This document shows, piece by piece, positions 1 to 5,448 of a stretch of DNA of 10,711 nucleotides. A model generated the notes under the pieces. The model was not told where the DNA came from. It worked only from the letters and a program-made list of their open reading frames with translations, and made no database searches. The stretch is from Flavobacteriales bacterium. GTDB lineage: Bacteria > Bacteroidota > Bacteroidia > Flavobacteriales > UBA7430. The number at the start of each line of letters is the position of its first letter. The stretch's first letter is position 1. The DNA is taken from NCBI GenBank assembly GCA_024959975.1, contig JANXFM010000141.1:1-10711 (forward strand), in the 5' to 3' direction. The position numbers and the translations under genes were made by a program.

Positions 1-4
1 GAAA

Positions 5-577
5 ATGTTAGATTGGTATGCAAGTTACGTTCTGAAGCGTGTAAGTGTAGAAAATACAAGAGATGAAAGAGTGTTTAATTTACAAGATGCGAAACGCATT
101 GCTATTTTGTTTGAAGGAACAAAAGTAAGGGATATTGGGCTTGTTAAAAGATTTGTTGCTAAATTTGCAAAAGGAAAAGAATTGGTAACTGTATGGGGTA
201 TGTGAATAGTAATCGTAAATCTTTCGACCATATTTCTGTATTACATTTCGATTTTTTTTTCTAATGGTCAATTGAATTGGTATGGAAAGCCCAAAGGGAT
301 GGTCATTCGGAATTTTTTAACAGAAGAGTGTGATATTCTCATAGATCTAAGCTTAAAATCGTATTACCCTTTAACTTATTTGGCAGCAGCATCATCTGCC
401 AGATATAAAGTTGGAAGATTTAGAAAAGATATCAGTATATTTGACCTGAAAATTGACAACAAAAAAGATAGGAGTTTAAAAGCTCTGGTAAAAGAAGTTA
501 CACATCGTTTAATTCCTAGAGAGGAACATGAAAATAGAATTAGGAAGAACGGGAGTTGCATTGATAACCCCGTTTAA
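5..577 (+). pseudogene. DUF6913-like protein gene, broken by two frameshifts
   Basis: A single ancestral reading frame can be rebuilt from three pieces. Frame 2 runs from the ATG at 5 to about 199 and ends in ...VTVWG. Frame 1 covers about 199-258 and reads YVNSNRKSFDHISVLHFDFF. Frame 2 resumes from about 254 with SNGQLNWYGKPKGM and DILIDLS. Read together this resembles, from memory, the small flavobacterial DUF6913 family, which often lies just upstream of dapA. The family has no established function and no catalytic motif is visible. The shifts fall in GGGG (195-198) and a run of nine T (252-260), so either real decay or sequencing error is possible. The second piece has no ATG near its beginning and is not an independent gene. 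The open frame ends at 577, inside dapA; the family-like end is nearer 510-520. The true start could lie before position 5, where the window begins. Confidence 0.6.
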
Positions 578-1445
578 GGAAGATAGAGAGATTGATTATG
601 AGGGTTTATCAAGTTTGATAGAATACCTTATTGGTGGGGGACCGGAGTTTTTAGTTTCTCTGGGAACAACCGGTGAAAGTTCAGTTTTATCTAAAGAAGA
701 AAAAATAGAAGTTGTAGCTTTTACCAAGAAGAGAATTAACGGAAGAGTTCCCTTTGTAGTTGGAATAGGTGGCAATAACACCAGTGCAGTAGTGGAAGAA
801 ATTCAATCTACCGATTTTGTTGGTGTTGATGCTATTTTATCTGTTTCACCGGCTTACAACAAACCCACTCAGGAAGGTATTTATCAGCATTTTAAAGCCA
901 TTTCTAAAGCTTGTCCTGTAGACATCATCTTGTACAATATTCCAGGAAGAACAGGTTCTAATATTTCTGCAGAAACGACCCTGAGATTAGCGAATGATTT
1001 TGATAATATCGCCGCTATAAAGGAAGCTTCAAGAGATATGGATCAGATCATGAAAATCTTAAGAGATAAACCGAAAACCTTTAAGGTGCTTTCCGGAGAT
1101 GATGCCTTTACATTGCCTATGCTGTTAATGGGAGCAGATGGAGTTATCTCTGTACAGGCTATGGTGCAGCCTAAAGAATTCTCTGAGATGGTTCGACAAG
1201 GTTTAGCCGGTAATCTGGAAAAGGCAAGAGCTTTGCATTATCCACAACTGGAAATTATTGACCACCTTTTTGCAGAGGGAAATCCCGCAGGAGTAAAGGC
1301 TTGTTTGAAAATTAAAGGTATTTGTGAGGAGCATGTCAGGCTTCCTTTGGTATCCATATCGAGAGACAGATACCGGAAACTTGAAGGTCTATTGAAATCA
1401 CACCAAGAGACAGGTGTTGGATACTTAAAAAGTTTATTGAAATAA
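528..1445 (+). CDS. dapA: 4-hydroxy-tetrahydrodipicolinate synthase
   Basis: Condenses pyruvate with aspartate semialdehyde, the first committed step of the diaminopimelate/lysine branch, in the cytoplasm. The 305-residue product is a full-length TIM barrel, slightly longer than the usual ~292 residues because of a C-terminal extension. Visible active-site residues are the Thr pair in LGTTGES (T47, T48), Y110 in SPAYNKPTQEG, the catalytic Tyr and substrate-binding Arg in YNIPGRTG (Y136, R141), and the Schiff-base lysine in AAIKEAS (K165). The YNIPGRTG signature favours DapA over N-acetylneuraminate lyase. The ATG at 528 fits the family N-terminus (RTGVALITPF at residues 7-16) and follows an AGAGGAA stretch at 519-525. 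It overlaps the open end of the upstream broken gene by 50 bp in another frame, so translational coupling is possible. Transcription ends at the hairpin at 1447. Confidence 0.96.
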   Translation: MKIELGRTGVALITPFKEDREIDYEGLSSLIEYLIGGGPEFLVSLGTTGESSVLSKEEKIEVVAFTKKRINGRVPFVVGIGGNNTSAVVEEIQSTDFVGVDAILSVSPAYNKPTQEGIYQHFKAISKACPVDIILYNIPGRTGSNISAETTLRLANDFDNIAAIKEASRDMDQIMKILRDKPKTFKVLSGDDAFTLPMLLMGADGVISVQAMVQPKEFSEMVRQGLAGNLEKARALHYPQLEIIDHLFAEGNPAGVKACLKIKGICEEHVRLPLVSISRDRYRKLEGLLKSHQETGVGYLKSLLK

Positions 1446-1446
1446 A

Positions 1447-1474
1447 AAAAAAGGCTCCATTTGGAGCCTTTTTT
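1447..1474 (+). terminator. Rho-independent terminator after dapA, possibly bidirectional
   Basis: A perfect GC-rich stem (GGCTCC at 1453-1458, GGAGCC at 1463-1468) with a 4-nt ATTT loop is flanked by an A run on the left and a T run on the right. The stem extends through A-T pairs to 12 bp. It begins two bases after the dapA stop codon. Because the flanks are A and T runs, the reverse strand also reads stem plus T run, so it could stop transcripts from the convergent minus-strand gene. That gene ends about 200 bases away, with repeats in between. Confidence 0.9.
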
Positions 1475-1492
1475 GTTTCAGATTAAAGTCAA

Positions 1493-1514
1493 CCCTTCGA
1501 CGAGCTCAGGGACC
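1493..1514. repeat. CCCTTCGAC/CTCAGGG intergenic repeat, copy 1
   Basis: The copy reads CCCTTCGACGAGCTCAGGG followed by ACC. Its ends (CCCT and AGGG) are complementary and the centre contains the palindrome GAGCTC, so it is an imperfect inverted repeat. Very similar short elements are scattered between genes in many Bacteroidota genomes. No protein is encoded. It lies between two convergent genes, a usual place for such elements. Confidence 0.7.
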
Positions 1515-1515
1515 G

Positions 1516-1556
1516 CCCTTCGACAAGCCTGTATTCGGTAGGCAAGCTCAGGGACC
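1516..1556. repeat. CCCTTCGAC/CTCAGGG intergenic repeat, copy 2, with nested hairpin insert
   Basis: This copy begins CCCTTCGAC, one base after copy 1 ends, and finishes AAGCTCAGGGACC. It is interrupted by about 19 bases (1525-1543). Removing them restores a sequence differing from copy 1 by one base (A for G at 1525). The insert is bounded by a CAAG direct repeat (1524-1527 and 1543-1546). It contains GCCTGT...GTAGGC, which can fold into a small hairpin with two G-T pairs. This looks like a repeat nested within a repeat. Confidence 0.65.
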
Positions 1557-1652
1557 ACCCAACAAAGTTTACAAGTTGTAAGTACACTAAGTGTCTAAAG
1601 TGATGGTGGGTTTTCGTAGCTGTCGGCTTTCAGTACTTAGGTTTAGGAATCT

Positions 1653-1680
1653 ACTGAAAACTCTCAACTGATCACTGATC
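1653..1680. repeat. Degenerate 7-bp tandem repeat, four units
   Basis: The units read ACTGAAA, ACTCTCA, ACTGATC, ACTGATC. The last two are identical and the first two diverge. Short ACTGA-type heptamer arrays are a familiar intergenic filler in flavobacterial genomes. The last unit reaches into the 3' end of the minus-strand gene and supplies its stop codon (1672-1674) and its final two codons, Asp and Gln. Confidence 0.6.
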
Positions 1681-2526
1681 ATTCTTTCTGGGTCTTCGCC
1701 AGCGTCTTCTGCGCCAGGGAGCCTTATGTGCCATATCCATTTCTGCGCCGCTTCTTGGGTAAGCTACATCACCGTAATAGAATTTGGTAGTTTTCTTTTC
1801 ATCAAATAAAATAGCATTTTGCACAAAATCTTTTGAGCTGTACACAGACCAGGGAATTGTTTTTCCATGCCCTTCATGCAAAACACCTTCCTGTGCATGA
1901 ATTTCACCATTAAAACGGATGACCACTCCATTTTTAGGTTTGTTGGTAAAAGAATGATCACCACGTCTTACCCCTAAAACCAGATGTCCTTCATCTTGTT
2001 GAAAATTTTTCCATTCATAATTGACCAGTTTCCCAAAGGAAGTAACTTGCACAACCACGGGAACGGTATCTCTCTCAAAAATAAAAACGGATTCCCAATC
2101 GTGCTCATGATTTTCCAGATGTGAGTTTTCTCCGTAGTAATACCAATATTGATACACATTATGACTGTAAGTTTCTGCATAGTTAAAATACACAGCCGGT
2201 ACCTGATTGTTAGGGCCTCTGTTATCTAAGCCTGTTCTGCCTACACCTTCTATTTTAGTGCCAATAACATAAAGAACCATATTCTCCATATTATCTTCAG
2301 CATCTGTTTTATCATCGCCATTGGCATCTTGTTCGGTGTTAAAATCTATGGGAATAGGAAAGTTTTTTTCAGAGGTTTTTAAAAAGCCACCTTCCTGATA
2401 TGTAATGGTCGGTAGATATTTTAGAGGGTCAACCGTTTCGTTACGTCTTTCCTGAGCAGAAAGATTCAGGCTAAGTAGTAGGCATACGCTGTTAATTACT
2501 ATGAATTTCTTGTTAAAAAGTTTCAT
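1672..2526 (-). CDS. Secreted protein with NPP1/NLP-like HxHDWE motif
   Basis: The 284-residue protein begins with a clear signal peptide (hydrophobic core about residues 8-23, likely cleaved near SAQ at 23-25), so it is exported. Residues 67-78 (DANGDDKTDAED) match a calcium-binding loop with Asp/Asn at positions 1, 3, 5, 9 and 12. An aromatic stretch (YQYWYYYGEN, 125-134) leads into NHEHDWESVFIF (139-150). The HxHDWE core resembles the GHRHDWE signature of necrosis- and ethylene-inducing-like proteins, where His, Asp and Glu bind a metal ion. Distant similarity to Vps62-type proteins is the alternative. The upstream metal-ligand Asp of NLPs is not evident. The C-terminus is strikingly basic (APWRRRRWRRPRKNDQ, 269-284). 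The start is the only ATG that yields a signal peptide. The gene stands alone, convergent with dapA and divergent from moxR. I do not recognise it as a named protein, and activity cannot be inferred. Confidence 0.75.
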   Translation of the reverse strand: MKLFNKKFIVINSVCLLLSLNLSAQERRNETVDPLKYLPTITYQEGGFLKTSEKNFPIPIDFNTEQDANGDDKTDAEDNMENMVLYVIGTKIEGVGRTGLDNRGPNNQVPAVYFNYAETYSHNVYQYWYYYGENSHLENHEHDWESVFIFERDTVPVVVQVTSFGKLVNYEWKNFQQDEGHLVLGVRRGDHSFTNKPKNGVVIRFNGEIHAQEGVLHEGHGKTIPWSVYSSKDFVQNAILFDEKKTTKFYYGDVAYPRSGAEMDMAHKAPWRRRRWRRPRKNDQ

Positions 2527-2577
2527 TAAAAAGAAGAATTTTATTTTACTGAATTATTTTACTTTGGGGCTAAGAAT

Positions 2578-2613
2578 TTAACAATTTTTAACAGATATTA
2601 ACTCTAACTTAAC
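2578..2613 (+). promoter_or_regulatory. Four helically phased TTAAC motifs upstream of moxR
   Basis: TTAAC occurs at 2578, 2588, 2598 and 2609, giving spacings of 10, 10 and 11 bp, so all four face the same side of the helix. The last copy lies where the -33 element of the candidate moxR promoter would be, and no TTG is present there. Direct repeats at helical spacing are typical binding sites of multimeric transcription factors such as some response regulators. The regulator is unknown and no protein binding is shown. Confidence 0.4.
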
Positions 2614-2635
2614 CCATGGAAACAAGATGATAATT

Positions 2636-2643
2636 TATGTTTG
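2636..2643 (+). promoter_or_regulatory. Candidate Bacteroidota -7 element for the moxR-bat operon
   Basis: TATGTTTG fits the Bacteroidota -7 consensus TAnnTTTG exactly. It would start transcription near 2650, leaving a leader of about 30 bases before the moxR ATG at 2680. A matching TTG at -33 is missing, so the promoter may be weak or depend on an activator. No further promoter is evident between the tightly packed downstream genes. Confidence 0.45.
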
Positions 2644-2660
2644 TTTTCATAAAATCGGTA

Positions 2661-2668
2661 CAAATATA
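2661..2668 (-). promoter_or_regulatory. Candidate -7 element for the minus-strand secreted protein gene
   Basis: Read on the minus strand this is TATATTTG, again an exact TAnnTTTG match. It would give a leader of roughly 125 bases before the ATG at 2526. No -33 TTG is seen at the right distance, and AT-rich DNA yields such matches by chance, so this is tentative. It faces the plus-strand candidate at 2636. Confidence 0.25.
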
Positions 2669-2679
2669 AACACAATAGA

Positions 2680-3672
2680 ATGGATCGTGTAGACATTGAA
2701 GAAATTAACGAAAAAATTAAAGAAGAAAGTGCTTTTATCGACTTGTTAACCCTAGAGGTGAACAAGGTTATCATTGGTCAAAAGCACATGGTAGAGCGCT
2801 TGTTAATTGGTTTGCTTGGAAACGGTCACATCCTTTTGGAAGGAGTTCCCGGTCTTGCAAAAACACTGGCTATTAACACACTTTCAAAAGCCATAAATGG
2901 TAAATTTAGTCGCATACAATTTACTCCGGACCTTTTACCATCTGATGTAATTGGTACGACGGTTTACAATATGCCAAAAAATGAATTTAGCATTAAGAAG
3001 GGGCCTATTTTCGGAAACTTTATTCTTGCAGATGAAATTAATCGTGCTCCGGCTAAAGTTCAATCTGCGTTATTAGAAGCCATGCAGGAACGCCAGGTTA
3101 CTATTGGCGATGAAACCTTTGCTATGGAACAGCCTTTTTTGGTGTTGGCAACACAGAATCCGGTTGAGCAGGAGGGTACCTACCCTTTGCCGGAAGCTCA
3201 GGTAGATCGTTTTATGTTAAAAACGGTTATTGATTATCCGAAACAGGAAGATGAGCGTACGATTATGCGCAACAACTTAAACGGGCAATACGAAATTGTA
3301 AAACCTGTAGTTACCATGAAGCAGATTCTGAAAGCCCGCGAGGTCGTTAAGACAGTTTACATGGATGAGAAAATTGAGAATTACATTCTAGACATCATCT
3401 TTGCAACGCGTTTTCCGGAGCGTTTTGGATTGGAAAACTTAAATCCCCTGATTTCTTTTGGAGCTTCTCCACGTGGATCCATTAATCTCGCCACTGCTGC
3501 AAAAGTTTATGCTTTTATTAAACGCAGAGGTTATGTTATTCCCGAGGATGTAAGAGCCGTTTGTCATGATGTACTTCGTCACAGAATCGGAATTACTTAC
3601 GAGGCTGAAGCCGAAGATGTAAGCTCTGAAGATATTATCAATCAGATATTGAATAAAGTAGAGGTGCCATAG
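2680..3672 (+). CDS. moxR: MoxR-family AAA+ ATPase
   Basis: Cytoplasmic AAA+ ATPase of the MoxR type, thought to act as a chaperone that activates or assembles vWA-domain partners. At 330 residues it has the usual family length. The motifs appear in order: Walker A GVPGLAKT (55-62), Walker B ILADEINRAP with D118 and E119, sensor 1 ATQNPVEQEGTYPLPEAQ (N160), arginine finger in VDRF (R177), and sensor 2 GASPRGS (R265), followed by the helical lid domain. All catalytic residues are present, so it should hydrolyse ATP. It is the first gene of the operon; the DUF58 gene begins one base after its stop. The ATG at 2680 gives the expected family N-terminus and lies about 30 bases after the predicted transcription start. 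The specific client is inferred from context to be the DUF58 and Bat vWA proteins. Confidence 0.95.
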   Translation: MDRVDIEEINEKIKEESAFIDLLTLEVNKVIIGQKHMVERLLIGLLGNGHILLEGVPGLAKTLAINTLSKAINGKFSRIQFTPDLLPSDVIGTTVYNMPKNEFSIKKGPIFGNFILADEINRAPAKVQSALLEAMQERQVTIGDETFAMEQPFLVLATQNPVEQEGTYPLPEAQVDRFMLKTVIDYPKQEDERTIMRNNLNGQYEIVKPVVTMKQILKAREVVKTVYMDEKIENYILDIIFATRFPERFGLENLNPLISFGASPRGSINLATAAKVYAFIKRRGYVIPEDVRAVCHDVLRHRIGITYEAEAEDVSSEDIINQILNKVEVP

Positions 3673-3673
3673 G

Positions 3674-4537
3674 ATGGAGACTAAAGAGCTTTTAAAGAAG
3701 GTTCGGAAGATCGAGATCAAAACACGTCGGTTGTCCAATCACATTTTTTCGGGTGAATACCATTCCCATTTCAAAGGGAGGGGTATGACTTTTTCGGAGG
3801 TTCGAAAATATCAGTTTGGCGACGATATTCGTGATATTGACTGGAACGTGACGGCAAAACTCAATGAGCCCCACATTAAGATTTTCGAGGAGGAGCGAGA
3901 GCTGACCATGATGCTTTTAGTAGATGTTTCCAAATCAGAATCTTTTGGTACACGTATGCAACAAAAGAGAGATTTGATCACAGAGCTTTGTGCGGTACTT
4001 GCATTTTCGGCCATTCAAAATAATGATAAGGTAGGTGTGGTGTTTTTTACGGATCAAATAGAACTGTTTATTCCACCTAAAAAGGGAAAGTCTCACATCC
4101 TCAGGATCATTCGGGAGCTGATAGAGTTTAAACCCAAAGGTACAGGGACAGATATTTCTGAGGCTTTAAAGTTTTTAAGTTCCGTGGTTAAAAAAAGAAG
4201 TATTGTTTTTGCCCTTTCTGATTTTCAGGATGAAGATTACGACAAAAACTTAAAGATCGCTTCGAGCAAACACGACCTTACAGCACTTCGGATCATCGAC
4301 CCTGCTGAAGAACAGCTTCCTGATATTGGCCTGGTTCAACTTCAAAACCCTGAAACAGGAGCCGTCGACTGGGTAGATACCAGTTCTAAATCGGTAAGAG
4401 CAACTTATGAGAAAGATTACAAAAATTTTGTCTCAAAGTTTAAGTCGTATTGTACGCATTCCGGAACAGACTATCTCGATCTAAGAGTAGATCGTTCCTA
4501 CACAAAACAATTATTAGAATTCTTTAAAAGAAGATAA
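3674..4537 (+). CDS. DUF58 protein with vWA domain, MoxR-associated
   Basis: A 287-residue protein with no signal peptide or membrane segment, so probably cytoplasmic. The DUF58 signature is clear at residues 35-75: GRGMTFSEVRKYQFGDD, RDIDWN, and HIKIFEEERE. A von Willebrand factor A fold follows with a complete metal-ion-dependent adhesion site: DVSKS (D84, S86, S88), the Thr of GTGTDIS (T159) and the Asp of ALSDFQD (D183). It can therefore be expected to bind a divalent cation and a protein ligand. DUF58 genes next to moxR are a very common pairing, and the product is generally viewed as a partner of the ATPase. The start codon is one base past the moxR stop, suggesting translational coupling. 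The exact biochemical role is unknown for the family. Confidence 0.93.
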   Translation: METKELLKKVRKIEIKTRRLSNHIFSGEYHSHFKGRGMTFSEVRKYQFGDDIRDIDWNVTAKLNEPHIKIFEEERELTMMLLVDVSKSESFGTRMQQKRDLITELCAVLAFSAIQNNDKVGVVFFTDQIELFIPPKKGKSHILRIIRELIEFKPKGTGTDISEALKFLSSVVKKRSIVFALSDFQDEDYDKNLKIASSKHDLTALRIIDPAEEQLPDIGLVQLQNPETGAVDWVDTSSKSVRATYEKDYKNFVSKFKSYCTHSGTDYLDLRVDRSYTKQLLEFFKRR

Positions 4538-4539
4538 AT

Positions 4540-5448
4540 TTGAATAGATTTTTATACATATTCGCTTTGTTTATTTCTGCATTCACAATCGCTCAAACGG
4601 AAGTGAAGATTTCAGCAGATACCAATCAGGCTTTTATAGGAGACATCATTAATGTAAACTTACAAGTTCACAGTAGTGAACAAATTTTGTGGCCGGATAT
4701 CGAAGAGGTTATTGCGCCTTTGGAGGTTCAAAAGTTGGGTTCTATTGACTCATCTTCTGTTAAGCGTAAAAACGTATACCATCAAAACTTAGCTGTTCAG
4801 CAATTTGATACAGGACATTTTGTTTTGCCTCAGCTTCCTTTTGTGAGTCTTCAGGGAGATACATTTTACTCAGATTCTTTGGCTTTCTCTTTTTTAGCCG
4901 TTCCTCTAGATACAACCAACGCTATTTTTGATATTAAGGAGCCGGAAAAGGTACCGTTTAACTTCACTGAGGCGAAACCCTACATCTATGGTTTTATTGC
5001 CTTAATCGCTTTAATTGTACTTCTTTATTATTTGATCCGGAGGTTTAATAAGAAAGATGAAACTATTGAAGAAGAGGTTATTGAACTTATTTCTTGTGAA
5101 ATTGAAGCGATCAGTGCGTTAAACAATCTGGAATCTCAAGCTTTGTGCGAAAATGGATTGGTCAAAGAACATTACGTTCAGCTTACGGAAATCCTTAGAA
5201 GATATTTCGACAGAGAATATGAGATAGACACATTGGAATCTACAACGGATGAGATTATTGAGATTTTATCGACAATGAAATTGGATTCGGTTCTAGTGAA
5301 TGACATTTCGGATCTTTTAACAGAAGCAGACTTTGTGAAGTTTGCTAAAAGCAAGCCTGATAAAAAAACGAATGGAGTTTTTATGCGTAAATCGTATGCA
5401 ATTGTTGATGATTGCCATAAAATGAAAGAGGAGGAGCGGGATGTTTGA
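4540..5448 (+). CDS. BatD-like single-pass membrane protein (half-size), TTG start
   Basis: A 302-residue protein of the Bat operon without an assigned symbol. It has a signal peptide ending in IAQ (17-19), a periplasmic beta-rich region to about 140, one membrane helix (about 148-166, YIYGFIALIALIVLLYYLI), a basic stop-transfer RRFNKK, and a cytoplasmic helical domain. The topology mirrors BatD, and the C-terminal pattern (EIIEIL ... LLTEADFVKFAKSKPD) resembles the BatD tail (RIEEIL ... ILEACEMARF), so it is probably a shortened BatD relative. TTG at 4540 is the only plausible start: an in-frame stop lies at 4525-4527, no ATG or GTG lies between, and later starts would lose the signal peptide. 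It begins two bases after the DUF58 stop and overlaps batA by 8 bp. Likely an inner-membrane partner of the vWA proteins, by context. Confidence 0.85.
   Translation: MNRFLYIFALFISAFTIAQTEVKISADTNQAFIGDIINVNLQVHSSEQILWPDIEEVIAPLEVQKLGSIDSSSVKRKNVYHQNLAVQQFDTGHFVLPQLPFVSLQGDTFYSDSLAFSFLAVPLDTTNAIFDIKEPEKVPFNFTEAKPYIYGFIALIALIVLLYYLIRRFNKKDETIEEEVIELISCEIEAISALNNLESQALCENGLVKEHYVQLTEILRRYFDREYEIDTLESTTDEIIEILSTMKLDSVLVNDISDLLTEADFVKFAKSKPDKKTNGVFMRKSYAIVDDCHKMKEEERDV

Noticed and set aside
272..577. Independent 101-residue gene starting at TTG 272
   Set aside because: Its beginning continues in frame from family-like sequence upstream (SNGQ before LNWYG), so it is better seen as the C-terminal part of the frameshifted gene.
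528..1445. N-acetylneuraminate lyase as an alternative for dapA
   Set aside because: The YNIPGRTG and LGTTGES motifs and the DUF6913-like neighbour fit DapA; the sugar-lyase signature is not present.
1480..1680. CRISPR array or mobile-element end in the repeat-rich gap
   Set aside because: Only two repeat copies, no regular spacers, no transposase and no long terminal inverted repeats; short intergenic repeats explain it.
3439..3738. Minus-strand 99-codon open frame across the moxR/DUF58 junction
   Set aside because: It lies antisense to two well-supported genes, including the MoxR sensor 2 region, and has no recognisable motif.
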